Positions 35,277 to 43,648 of a DNA stretch of 64,000 bases are shown here, piece by piece. The DNA lies in the NCBI GenBank assembly GCA_937924755.1, contig CALEVZ010000017.1, positions 1 through 64,000 on the forward strand, read 5' to 3'. Each line of letters opens with the position of its first letter. Positions within the stretch are counted from its first letter, which is position 1. Position numbers and translations under genes: made by a program. The notes beneath the pieces are model-generated. The model saw nothing but the letters and a program-made list of their open reading frames with translations. It was not told the DNA's origin and searched no databases. The stretch comes from an uncultured bacterium. GTDB lineage: Bacteria; Acidobacteriota; Thermoanaerobaculia; Thermoanaerobaculales; Thermoanaerobaculaceae.

Positions 35277-36757
35277 CGCCCGAAACTTGCCGCCGTTCCC
35301 AGCAGATACTTGAGGTCCTCATCCCCCCACGTCACGCCGCCGCCGAGGATGGCGGAGGAACGCCGCGACCACCTGGGGTCGTCCCAGCCGGCGTAAGCGA
35401 AGATGTTGCGGGTCAAAAAGTAGCGCCCTTCGAGGCGGAGGTGCGGCGGCCTGGTGTCGCGGCTGAAGTCGTAGGCTTCCAGGGTCAGTTTGAGCCGCTT
35501 GTCGAGGAAGTGGGTGTCCACGCCGACGCCCCCGGTGGATTCGAACAGCCCAGCGCGCAGGGAGGCGGTACGGAAGTCCCATCCCACCTGAGCGTTGACC
35601 GTGGCGGAGTCGGTCACCCGGGTGACTTCCTCGACGGTGGTTTCCCGCCGTCCGTCGGGGCGAATGACCACCGTGGTGGAGGTGGTGACGTTTCTCCTGC
35701 CGAAGGGCGAATCCACCAGCTCCAGGCGGAAGAAGCGGTTGGGGGTGGTGCGCAGTTCCACGCCCAAGGCACTGCGGCTGGTGTTGCCGTCGTCGTCGAT
35801 CCCGGGCAGCGCCTCGGTGCGCAGGTTGACCGCCAGCTCCCAGCGCTGCGCCCGGCCGAGGGTGTCTTTCAGGCTCTGCACGCCGCTTTCCACCGATTTC
35901 AGGGCGGCGTTCAGGTTGACGGCGGTGTCGTCTTCGTTGACCAGCTTGCCGATGGTGCCCTCGCCGCGGGCGATCTTGCCGGTGATCTCGTTGAGGTTGT
36001 CGGCGGAAGTGCGCAGCCGGCCCGACAGGTCCCGGAGGTTGGCGAGGGAGGCGTTGAGGTCCTCGCGGTTTTCGTCCACCACGGCTCCGACCCGGCCGGC
36101 CAGGTCGTTGAGCTTGGCGGCCAGGATGGGCAGCTCGGTCTTCAAGGTCTCGGAAAAGTCGCGGAAGTTGGCGATGGTGGCATCCACGCTGGCACGGTTG
36201 CCGGCCACCAGGGCGCGGGTTTCGGCGGCCAGCTGCCGCACGTGTTCCAAGATTTCATTGATGCGGCGCTCTCCCTCTTCCCCCCCGAGGTTCTTGCGCA
36301 GCGCCGCCGTGACCTCCTTGACGTCGCCGCCTATGGCGTTGGCGGTGCCCAGCACCTGATCGAAGGACACCGGGCTAGAGCCGGTGAGCACGCTTCCGGG
36401 GGCCAGCAGGGGGGCGTTGAGGTCACCGGGGTTCAGCTCCACGTACTTGTCCCCTAGCATTCCCAGGCTGGTCACCTCCGCCCATGCACCCTGGTGAAGA
36501 GCCACCCCCGGGTCCAGCGCCAGGGTGATCAGGGCGCGGTCACGGTCCAGCTGGATCCTCTCCACGATCCCCACCCGCACGCCGGCGATGCGCACCGGGC
36601 TCTTGGCGTCCAGACCGGCGACCGACGGGAAGGCGGCCTGGACGCGCTGGCGCTTGCCGCCGGAGCCCAGAGGGATCTCCTCGATCTTGACGATGAACAC
36701 GCCCAGGATGACCAGGGCCACCAGCATGAAGGCGCCGACCTTGGCGGTGGGGCTCAT
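35273..36757 (-). CDS. mlaD: MlaD-type MCE protein with a long C-terminal beta-rich domain
   Basis: The substrate-binding MCE component of an Mla lipid transporter. A single N-terminal membrane anchor (residues 8-24) is followed by the MCE domain with FPSVAGLDAKSPVRIAGVRVG and LGDKYVELNPG. A long helical, coiled-coil-like stretch lies at about 150-300. The last 190 residues are unusual for MlaD: alternating polar and hydrophobic strands with many aromatic and glycine residues (for example LRLEGRYFLTRNIFAYAGWD), resembling an outer-membrane barrel. The whole is 494 residues. It overlaps mlaF upstream and radA downstream by four bases each. Confidence 0.9.
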   Translation of the reverse strand: MSPTAKVGAFMLVALVILGVFIVKIEEIPLGSGGKRQRVQAAFPSVAGLDAKSPVRIAGVRVGIVERIQLDRDRALITLALDPGVALHQGAWAEVTSLGMLGDKYVELNPGDLNAPLLAPGSVLTGSSPVSFDQVLGTANAIGGDVKEVTAALRKNLGGEEGERRINEILEHVRQLAAETRALVAGNRASVDATIANFRDFSETLKTELPILAAKLNDLAGRVGAVVDENREDLNASLANLRDLSGRLRTSADNLNEITGKIARGEGTIGKLVNEDDTAVNLNAALKSVESGVQSLKDTLGRAQRWELAVNLRTEALPGIDDDGNTSRSALGVELRTTPNRFFRLELVDSPFGRRNVTTSTTVVIRPDGRRETTVEEVTRVTDSATVNAQVGWDFRTASLRAGLFESTGGVGVDTHFLDKRLKLTLEAYDFSRDTRPPHLRLEGRYFLTRNIFAYAGWDDPRWSRRSSAILGGGVTWGDEDLKYLLGTAASFGR

Positions 36758-37560
36758 GCAACCTCCTCGTGATTGTCCGGGTAGGGTTCGCCGGCCAAAA
36801 ATGACTGGATGTAGCGGTCACTCAGGCGGACGAACTCGTCCGGTGGCGCGACCGCCAGAATCTGCCCGGCGCGCAGCATGGCGATGCGGTCGGCGATGCG
36901 CTGCGCCGATTTCATGTCGTGGGTGATGGTCACCATGGTCACCGGGAGGTTGTCGCGCATTTCCACGATGACCCGGTCGATGGCGGCGGCGGTGATGGGG
37001 TCGAGGCCGGTGTTGGGCTCGTCGAACAACAGAATCTCGGGCGCCAGGGCAATGGCCCGGGCAAACCCCACCCTCCGCCGCATGCCTCCCGACAGCTCGT
37101 TGACCCACTTGTGCTCGACCCCATCCAGGTGAACCAGGGCGAGGCACTCGCGGACCCGGGCGGCGACGTCCCCCGGGCTCATGCGGGTGTGGCGCCGCAG
37201 GGGGAAGGCGATGTTGTCGAAGACGTTCATGGAGTCGAACAGCGCCCCCTCCTGGAACGACATGCCGAACTTGCGGCGAATCGCCAGACACACGCCGGTG
37301 TCGGCGCAGGCCAGGTCCTCGCCGTCGACGATGACGTGCCCGCGGTCGGGCTGGATGAGGCCGATCAGGTGCTTGAGGAAGACACTCTTGCCGGCGCCGG
37401 AGCCGCCGACAATGACCAGGGATTCACCGGGGTGGATGTCGAGGTTGATGCCGCGCAAGACTTCCTTTCCCTGAAATGATTTCCAGAGATTGATCACGGC
37501 AATCTTGGGCCGCATCTCGGCTGTCGGAGTCCGGACGGGGGTGGTGGGCGATTCCATCAT
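36754..37560 (-). CDS. mlaF: Mla-type ABC transporter ATP-binding protein
   Basis: The ATPase that powers phospholipid transport across the periplasm in the Mla system. The 268-residue protein has Walker A GGSGAGKS near residue 52. The ABC signature is LSGGMRRRVGFARAIAL, and Walker B is ILLFDEPNTGLDP. The switch histidine is in TITHDMKSA. The MRRR variant in the signature is typical of the MCE-associated ATPases. It begins 18 bases after mlaE and overlaps the mlaD start by ATGA. Confidence 0.95.
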   Translation of the reverse strand: MMESPTTPVRTPTAEMRPKIAVINLWKSFQGKEVLRGINLDIHPGESLVIVGGSGAGKSVFLKHLIGLIQPDRGHVIVDGEDLACADTGVCLAIRRKFGMSFQEGALFDSMNVFDNIAFPLRRHTRMSPGDVAARVRECLALVHLDGVEHKWVNELSGGMRRRVGFARAIALAPEILLFDEPNTGLDPITAAAIDRVIVEMRDNLPVTMVTITHDMKSAQRIADRIAMLRAGQILAVAPPDEFVRLSDRYIQSFLAGEPYPDNHEEVA

Positions 37561-37578
37561 GGGTGCACCATCGTCCCT

Positions 37579-38376
37579 CTAGAACAGGATCTTGGTTAGG
37601 AAGAAATCCGACAGCAGGATGACCAGGGAGGCCATGACCACCGCCGCGGTGGTGGAGCGGCCCACCCCCTCGGCGCCGCCGGTGGTGTGGAACCCCTTGC
37701 TGCATCCGGTGACCGAGAGGATGAGGCCGAACACCGCCGCCTTGATCAAGCCCGAAAAGACGTCGTTGAGGTCGAGGAACTGGAATGTCTTCTCCCAGTA
37801 CACCACCGGGTTGGCGTCCATCAGCCCCACCGCCACGCCGAAACCGCCGGCGATCCCGATGCCGTCGGCCAGCGCCACCAGCGGCGGCAGCATGAGGGTG
37901 GTGGCGGCGACGCGCGGCACCACCAGGTACTGGACCGGCTCGACGGCCATGGCCTGGAGGGCGTCGATCTGCTCGGTGACCCGCATCGTGCCCAGCTCGG
38001 CGGCCAGGGACGAGCCGATGCGCCCGGCGATCATCAGCGCCGCCAGCACCGGTGCCAGCTCCCGGGTGAGCGATAATGATACCACCGAGGCGACGAACGA
38101 CTCGGCGTGGAAGCGCTCGAACCCCCGGTAGGTCTGCAGCGCCATGACCATCCCCGTGAACATGGCGGTCAGGCCCACCACCGGTATGGAGTCCACCCCC
38201 ACCCGTACCATCTGGCGCACCCATTGCCGCAGGTCGAAGGGGGGGCGCACGGCCCAGTACAGGGTGAGGTAGAGCATGGTGAAGAAACGCCCGATCTCCT
38301 CGAAGGCGTGAGTGGAGCGTTCCCCCAGCCACTCGAGGGCAGCGATGGGGCGACGGCGCGACGCCGGTGCGCTCAC
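37579..38376 (-). CDS. mlaE: Mla-type ABC transporter permease
   Basis: The inner-membrane permease of the Mla/MCE lipid transport system. The 265-residue product has five to six hydrophobic segments. It carries the family signature in LTRELAPVLAALMIAGRIGSS and the following AELGTMRVTEQIDALQAM, where it contacts the ATPase. The GTG start overlaps the dnaB stop as GTGA. A longer in-frame extension (up to 38865) is inside dnaB and is not coding. No separate mlaA, mlaB or mlaC lies in the window. Confidence 0.94.
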   Translation of the reverse strand: MSAPASRRRPIAALEWLGERSTHAFEEIGRFFTMLYLTLYWAVRPPFDLRQWVRQMVRVGVDSIPVVGLTAMFTGMVMALQTYRGFERFHAESFVASVVSLSLTRELAPVLAALMIAGRIGSSLAAELGTMRVTEQIDALQAMAVEPVQYLVVPRVAATTLMLPPLVALADGIGIAGGFGVAVGLMDANPVVYWEKTFQFLDLNDVFSGLIKAAVFGLILSVTGCSKGFHTTGGAEGVGRSTTAAVVMASLVILLSDFFLTKILF

Positions 38377-39797
38377 ATGGCGCTCCGCTCGAGGTTTTCG
38401 AAGCGGGTGAACTTGTCCAGGTAGACGAGACGGAAGGTGTCGGTGGGTCCGTTGCGCTGCTTGGCGACGATCACGTCCGCCATGTTGGTATCGGCGGTGG
38501 GGTCCTCTTCTTGCCCCCGCCCGGCGATGGTGCGGCGGTTGATGAACACCACCACGTCGGCGTCCTGTTCGATGGACCCCGACTCGCGTAGGTCGGAAAG
38601 CTGGGGCGTGTGGTCGCCACCGCGCTGTTCGGGCCGTCGGGAGAGCTGGGAGAGCACCAGCAGCGGCACGTTGAGCTGCTTGGCCAGCGCCTTGAGACTG
38701 CGGGAGATCGCCGAGACCTCCTGGGTGCGGTTTTCCGCCTTGAGTCCGGCCGACATGAGCTGCAGGTAGTCCACCACCACCAGGTCGAGGCCATGCTCCA
38801 GCGCCAGCCGGCGACACTTGCCGCGCAACTCCAGGGGGGAGATGGCGGCGGTGTCGTCGATCCACAGGGAGGCGGTGGCCAGGGCCTGGCTGGCGGTGTG
38901 CAGCCGCTCCCAGTCCGAACCGCCCACCGAATCACTGGCCCGCGACAGCAGGCCTCGCGCCAGCCGGCGTAGGTCGATGCGCGCCTCGGCGGCCAGCAGC
39001 CGGCGCACCAGCGCCGAGGCGGACATCTCCAGGGAGAAGATCGCCACCTTTGCGCCCTTGCGCAGGGCGCAGTGGGCCGCCACGTTGAGGGCGAAGGCGG
39101 TTTTGCCCACCCCCGGTCGGGCGGCGAGGATGATCAGCTCCTGCTTCTGCAGGCCAGAGGTCAGCTCGTCCAGCCGTTGGTACCCCGTCTCCAGCCCGGT
39201 GTAGGGGGCCGCGGTGCGGGACACCTGCTGGATATAACTCACCTCGGCCTTGGCCAGGGTGCCCACCGGCCGGAGACCGCTGGTGGTGGCGCGCTCGGAG
39301 ATGGCCAGTACCCCGGCCTCGGCCATTTCCAACGCCTCCATGGCGTCGCCCTCGTCTCTCCCGGCGGCAGCCATGATTTGCTGGGAGAGGCGGAGCAGGT
39401 CGCGCTTGACGGCCCGTTCGCGGACGATAGCGGCGTAGTGCTCGACGTTGGCAGTGTCGGGCAAATCCTGGGTGAGGCTGGCCAGGTACGAGATGCCCCC
39501 GGCCTCCTCCAGCGTCCCCGCCCGCTGCAGCTGGTCAGCGGCGGTGAGCAGGTCGATGTCCCGGCTGGCCACCGCCAACGCGGTAAACGCCTCGAAAATC
39601 ACGCGGTGGGCAGGGGTGTAGAAGTCCTCCGGTCGCACCAGCTCGACGATGCGGTGGAAGCAGGTACCGTCGGCGAGGATGGCCCCCAGCACCGCCCGCT
39701 CGGCGGAGGGGTTGGAGGGGATGCGCAGGGTGGAGGGCGGGCCCGCCTGAGGCGCCGCTGCCCTGGCGCGAGAACCACCCGATGCCCGCACGCTCAC
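38373..39797 (-). CDS. dnaB: Replicative DNA helicase DnaB
   Basis: DnaB is the hexameric helicase that unwinds DNA at the replication fork. The 474-residue protein has the N-terminal primase-interacting domain (SAERAVLGAILADG) and a linker helix. The RecA-like domain has Walker A ARPGVGKTAFAL near residue 226, Walker B in LDLVVVDYLQLM, and LSQLSRRPEQR with the arginine-finger region. No intein is present. GTG at 39797 has no Shine-Dalgarno and lies seven bases after TAGCAT. It heads a seven-gene operon continuing with mlaEFD and radA. Confidence 0.96.
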   Translation of the reverse strand: MSVRASGGSRARAAAPQAGPPSTLRIPSNPSAERAVLGAILADGTCFHRIVELVRPEDFYTPAHRVIFEAFTALAVASRDIDLLTAADQLQRAGTLEEAGGISYLASLTQDLPDTANVEHYAAIVRERAVKRDLLRLSQQIMAAAGRDEGDAMEALEMAEAGVLAISERATTSGLRPVGTLAKAEVSYIQQVSRTAAPYTGLETGYQRLDELTSGLQKQELIILAARPGVGKTAFALNVAAHCALRKGAKVAIFSLEMSASALVRRLLAAEARIDLRRLARGLLSRASDSVGGSDWERLHTASQALATASLWIDDTAAISPLELRGKCRRLALEHGLDLVVVDYLQLMSAGLKAENRTQEVSAISRSLKALAKQLNVPLLVLSQLSRRPEQRGGDHTPQLSDLRESGSIEQDADVVVFINRRTIAGRGQEEDPTADTNMADVIVAKQRNGPTDTFRLVYLDKFTRFENLERSAM

Positions 39798-39804
39798 GGG
39801 GCAG

Positions 39805-39810
39805 ATGCTA
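39805..39810 (-). promoter_or_regulatory. -10 element of the dnaB operon, leaderless type
   Basis: Minus-strand TAGCAT ends seven bases before the dnaB GTG. It sits inside the perfect palindrome ATGCTAGCAT (39805-39814). No good -35 was found. The same hexamer is the -10 of the tRNA-Arg promoter. Confidence 0.4.
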
Positions 39811-39882
39811 GCATGCCAGTTCGGCCCCAGGGCGCTCCCATGCTGGAGGGCGAAGATCCGGCGGTGGCATCAGGCAGGGGCC

Positions 39883-39910
39883 TGGACAACCGCGGAATCC
39901 ATCGTAAAGT
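39883..39910 (+). promoter_or_regulatory. Probable promoter of the FHA gene and mnmA
   Basis: TGGACA (39883-39888) and TAAAGT (39905-39910) are 16 bases apart. The leader to GTG 40008 would be about 90 bases. This region (39798-40007) separates divergent dnaB and FHA genes. Confidence 0.4.
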
Positions 39911-40007
39911 ATCCAGCGACTATCGGGACGATCCTCACCGGAGGGAGGTCGGCCCGGCGCCGGTGGGGGCGCGGAGCCTTGGTACGAGGGGCCCGAGGGG
40001 GTGCGCG

Positions 40008-40583
40008 GTGATCGTGACATGCCCGCAGTGTGCAGCGCGCTACCGCTACGACGAGAGCCGTTTCGGCAGTGCGTCGTCGCGCCGCTTGAAGTGCTCCCGT
40101 TGTTCGGCGGTGTTCGACGTGCACCGGCCAAGAACGGTGGAAGACACCGTCGAGGCCGCCGCCCACCAGGCCCACCGGGAGGAAACGACCAAGGACCTGG
40201 ATATCAAGGGCGCCCAGGCGGCGGTCGACGAGCAGTCGCTGGTGCAGCTTGCTCCCTTGCCCAGGCATCGTCGCTATTCCCTGGCGGTGATCCTGGGCGC
40301 CAATTCTGGTCAGATCTACCAGCTCTCCCGCCCCAGGGTCATTCTCGGCAGGGGCGCAGGATGCGACATTCAGCTGCCCGACAGCGAGGTGTCGAGACGC
40401 CACGCCATGCTGGAGATCCGCGGCGAAGAAGCCACGGTCACCGACCTGGGTTCCACCAACGGCACCTACGTAGAGGGGGTGCGGGTCGAGTCCACCACCA
40501 TCGCCTCTCATCAGGAGTTCAGCTTGGGGACGACCACCCTGATGTTCATCGTCACCGAGACCCACGACGCTTTACTGCCGTGA
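40008..40583 (+). CDS. Zinc-ribbon and FHA-domain protein
   Basis: A 191-residue cytoplasmic signalling or adaptor protein. The N-terminus is a short MJ0042-type zinc ribbon (CPQC near residue 5, CSRC near residue 30). A charged linker follows, then a forkhead-associated domain with ILGRGAGCDIQLPDSEVSRRHAML, shown by GRG, SRRH and the later DLGSTNGTYVEG. FHA domains bind phosphothreonine peptides. The GTG start has GAGGGGG upstream. The stop overlaps the mnmA start by GTGA. No kinase partner is visible nearby. Confidence 0.87.
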   Translation: MIVTCPQCAARYRYDESRFGSASSRRLKCSRCSAVFDVHRPRTVEDTVEAAAHQAHREETTKDLDIKGAQAAVDEQSLVQLAPLPRHRRYSLAVILGANSGQIYQLSRPRVILGRGAGCDIQLPDSEVSRRHAMLEIRGEEATVTDLGSTNGTYVEGVRVESTTIASHQEFSLGTTTLMFIVTETHDALLP

Positions 40584-41686
40584 GAGCGCTTGTTCCTCGC
40601 CCGAGGCCAGGGCGCGTGGTCGTGGCCATGTCGGGGGGGGTGGACTCCTGCGTGGCGGCGTTCCTGCTGGCTCGCTCGGGCTGGCAGGTGATCGGCGTCA
40701 CCTTGAAGCTGGCCGATCTCGCCGCCGATGGCTTCGACGCCTCGCGCTGCTGCTCGGCCGCCGGGGTGGCGGCGGCGCAGCGGGCCGCCCGCGTCTTGGG
40801 CATCCCTCACATTCTTTTGGATGTTCGCTCCGAGTTTCGGGACTCTGTGCTGACCCCGTTCGTCGATGCCTACCTGCGTGGGGAGACACCCTCTCCCTGC
40901 GTGCACTGCAACTCCACCATCAAGTTCGGGCGGCTGGTAGAAATGGCGGCCACCCTCGGCGCCGCCTACGTGGCCACCGGGCACTACGCCCGCCGGGTGG
41001 ATGGGCCGGATGGAGAGCCGCAGCTGCACCGGGCGCGGGATCGGGCGCGGGACCAGTCCTACTTCCTCTTCGAAATGGGGAAAGAGCGGCTGGGATCGGT
41101 GCTCTTCCCCCTGGGGGAGTACACCAAGGACGAGGTCCGCGCCGTCGCCCGGCGCGAGGGCCTGCCCAGCGCTAACCTACCCGACAGCCAGGACATGTGC
41201 TTCGTGCCGTTGGGCGAGACCTACGTCGGCTTGCTGGAGCACCTGGCCGCCGACCGACTGCCCGGGGAGGGGGAGATCATCGACGGCGGGGGGCGGGTGC
41301 TGGGGCGCCACGGTGGGATCCACCGCTTCACTGTCGGCCAGCGTCGCGGCCTCGGGGTCTCGGCGCCTCACCCTCTTTTCGTCACCCGCCTCGATGCGGC
41401 CGCCAACCGGGTGATCGTCGGGCGAGAGGAGGAGCTTGCCAGCAAGCGCATGCGAGTGCGCGATGTGGTTTGGTTAGTCGATCCTGGGGCCGGACCGCGC
41501 CGCGTGGAGATTCAGATCCGCTCCCGCCACCGTCCGGTCGAGGCCACCGTCACCCCGCTGGCGACTGCGGCGGAAATCGTCTTCGATGAGGAGGTGACGG
41601 CGGCCGCGCCGGGGCAGGCGGCAGTGTGGTACGAGGGCGACCGCGTGCTGGGCGGAGGCTGGATCGTGAACGACGGGGGCGAATGA
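40580..41686 (+). CDS. mnmA: tRNA-specific 2-thiouridylase MnmA
   Basis: MnmA thiolates uridine 34 in tRNAs for Lys, Glu and Gln. The 368-residue protein has the PP-loop VVVAMSGGVDSCVAAFLL near the N-terminus. It has the catalytic cysteine region SPCVHCNSTIKFG, and ATGHYARR and SQDMCFV with the second catalytic cysteine. A C-terminal beta-barrel domain has RFTVGQRRGLGV. The GTG start overlaps the FHA gene stop. It converges on the DUF3467 gene with ten bases between the stops. Confidence 0.95.
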   Translation: MRALVPRPRPGRVVVAMSGGVDSCVAAFLLARSGWQVIGVTLKLADLAADGFDASRCCSAAGVAAAQRAARVLGIPHILLDVRSEFRDSVLTPFVDAYLRGETPSPCVHCNSTIKFGRLVEMAATLGAAYVATGHYARRVDGPDGEPQLHRARDRARDQSYFLFEMGKERLGSVLFPLGEYTKDEVRAVARREGLPSANLPDSQDMCFVPLGETYVGLLEHLAADRLPGEGEIIDGGGRVLGRHGGIHRFTVGQRRGLGVSAPHPLFVTRLDAAANRVIVGREEELASKRMRVRDVVWLVDPGAGPRRVEIQIRSRHRPVEATVTPLATAAEIVFDEEVTAAAPGQAAVWYEGDRVLGGGWIVNDGGE

Positions 41687-41696
41687 AGGTGAGGCC

Positions 41697-41993
41697 CTAC
41701 ATGGTCTGCTGGACCGGCGGGGCGGGGGTGGGCCCGTCGGGGATCTCGCCGAAGTTGCGCTCGTAGATGGCCACGTTTTCCGCCAGCGCGCGCAGCAACT
41801 GCTTGACGTGCACGGGGGTCATAACCACCCGGCTGACCACCTCGACGTGCTCCCGCCCTGGCACGATGCGCCCCAGGTCGACGATGAACTCGGCGAAGTT
41901 GTGCACGATGGAGGCAAAGTTGGCGTAGGTGCCCAGCGCCATCTCGTCCTTCACCACGATGCTGATCTTGGCGTCCGGCCTGGGTACGGTCAT
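41697..41993 (-). CDS. DUF3467 family protein
   Basis: A 98-residue cytoplasmic protein matching the pattern of DUF3467, a small family of unknown function. Typical elements are LGTYANFASIVHNFAEFIVDLG in the first half (a YxN start, then EF..D) and VVMTPVHVKQLLRALAENVAIYERNFGEI in the second, cited here as MTPVHVKQLLRAL and YERNFGEI. The ATG has GGAGGG at good spacing and overlaps the stop of the glycosyltransferase upstream. A TACAAT (42017-42012) just ahead could give it its own transcript. It may instead simply share the glycosyltransferase transcript. Confidence 0.8.
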   Translation of the reverse strand: MTVPRPDAKISIVVKDEMALGTYANFASIVHNFAEFIVDLGRIVPGREHVEVVSRVVMTPVHVKQLLRALAENVAIYERNFGEIPDGPTPAPPVQQTM

Positions 41994-43648
41994 GGTCGAC
42001 CCTCCTCGGACATTGTACCCGCAGTTGGCGCCGGCGCTCGAGCCAGACCCAGCTGGTGCCACCACCAGGTACCGTGACAGGGCAGTTCCGCCGGGGGAGG
42101 AAGCGCGGGCGGGGCAGGGGACGGGGCGGCGAGCTCGACATGGGGTGTGACCACCGCTTCCCGCCCGGCGCGAGCCCACCCGGTGGCCAGCCGCCAGGCC
42201 GTCGGGATGTCCGCAGCGGCGTGCCAGGCCTCCAGGAAGGCGTCGCGCCAGGCGGCCCAGGCAGTGCCGGGCAGGGCCACCCTGGGGCCGGGAACCAGGG
42301 CCAGGTTGAGGTAGCCGGGATTCTCGGCGGGCAGCCCCAGCCACGGGTCGGCCAGTCGCCTCGGTGGCAGCTGGCCATGGTCGGCGCCGGCAGCGTCGAC
42401 GATCCACCAGCCGCTGCCGCTCACCCTTCCCCGCTGTGTCAGCCGGGGAGCCACCGCGGCGGTGTCCGGCACCTGCAGGAGGGCCAGCAGCTCCTCCAGC
42501 TCCTCCGGACGAGGGGCGCCCGCGGGCCAGCGCACCACCACCGGTGCCGAGGCCCGGGCCACCGCCGCCGCCACCGCCTCGGGCGCCACCTCCCGCGCGA
42601 GGGGCAGGACCTCGCTAATGCGGCTGCCGGTGGACACCCCCATCTGGGGGTCGGTCAGGAGTGCAACATGCAGATCGCCGGGGGCGGCTCGCCGGACGGA
42701 AAAGAACGACGCCGGTGGAAGCAGAACCCGGGCCGTCACCGCCCCTCCCCGGGGCCAGCCCTCGGCGTGCTGGCGCAGGGCGGCGAGGGCGTGGGCGTGG
42801 GCGGCAGGCTTGTCCGCCGCGGCGCGGGCCATGGAGCCCGGCACCACCCGCCAGTGGTAGAGCACCCCGCGCAGGTGGGAGAAGCGGCCGCCCGCCGCCA
42901 GCACCCGCAGCGCCAGGTCGTAGTCCTGGGCGCCGTCGAAGCCTCGGCGGTGCCCTCCCACTTTCTCCAGCATGGCCCGCCGCACCACCCGCAGGTGGGC
43001 GACGTAGTTGAAGGTCAAGAGGAGATGTCTGGACCATCCGGGCTTCAGGCACGGCTCGCGGTGGCGGCCGCCCTCGTCCACTTTGTCCTCGTCGGTGAAG
43101 ACCCAGTCGACCTCCGGATTGGCGCGCAGGTGGGCGGAGACCAGCTCCAGCGCCCGCGGGTGAAGGAGATCGTCGTGGTCGAGGAAGGCCACATACCCTC
43201 CCCGGGCGCGGGCGAGCAGCTCGTCGGTGGCGCCGGCGATGCCGCGGTTGTCGGGCAGGTACAGCACCCTGATCCGCTCATCCTGGCTTGCTACGTCGGC
43301 CAGGACGCGGCGCACGTGGGGGTCGGGGGAGGCGTCGTCGGCGAGCCACAGCTCCCAGTGGGGGTGGCTCTGCCGCCGCACCGAGTCGATGGCCGCGCGC
43401 AGGTGGTCTTCGGCCACCCGCCACACCGGGGTGGCGACGGTGAAGAACGTCTGCCCGGGGGGCCCCACCTCGACGATGAGCTTGCCACCCTCCAGGAGGG
43501 CGCGGCACTCCCTTTCCCGCCGCAGCCGCCCGAGCTTGCCCCAGGCTTTGGCTGCGAACCGGCGGGGGTGGCGAAGGTAGTGGAGAAACCCGGCCAGGCG
43601 AGGGTAGGGGGTGACGAGGCGGAGAAACCCTTCGCCCAGGCGACTCAC
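41990..43648 (-). CDS. Family 2 glycosyltransferase, large
   Basis: A 552-residue protein with a GT-A type family 2 glycosyltransferase domain at about residues 70-290. It shows TPVWRVAEDHLRAAIDSV, then LADDASPDP, FLDHDDLLHP (DXD-like) and DWVFTDEDKVDE. The C-terminal 250 residues contain a partial second domain rich in alanine and tryptophan, with no clear active site. Proteins of this kind act in O-antigen, capsule or other surface glycan assembly. The GTG at 43648 overlaps the stop of the other glycosyltransferase, and its own stop overlaps the DUF3467 start. Confidence 0.85.
   Translation of the reverse strand: MSRLGEGFLRLVTPYPRLAGFLHYLRHPRRFAAKAWGKLGRLRRERECRALLEGGKLIVEVGPPGQTFFTVATPVWRVAEDHLRAAIDSVRRQSHPHWELWLADDASPDPHVRRVLADVASQDERIRVLYLPDNRGIAGATDELLARARGGYVAFLDHDDLLHPRALELVSAHLRANPEVDWVFTDEDKVDEGGRHREPCLKPGWSRHLLLTFNYVAHLRVVRRAMLEKVGGHRRGFDGAQDYDLALRVLAAGGRFSHLRGVLYHWRVVPGSMARAAADKPAAHAHALAALRQHAEGWPRGGAVTARVLLPPASFFSVRRAAPGDLHVALLTDPQMGVSTGSRISEVLPLAREVAPEAVAAAVARASAPVVVRWPAGAPRPEELEELLALLQVPDTAAVAPRLTQRGRVSGSGWWIVDAAGADHGQLPPRRLADPWLGLPAENPGYLNLALVPGPRVALPGTAWAAWRDAFLEAWHAAADIPTAWRLATGWARAGREAVVTPHVELAAPSPAPPALPPPAELPCHGTWWWHQLGLARAPAPTAGTMSEEGRP

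Noticed and set aside
39072..40007. Long N-terminal extension in frame with the FHA gene
   Set aside because: The first 300 codons are antisense to dnaB and have no domain, and the zinc ribbon gives a natural N-terminus at 40008.
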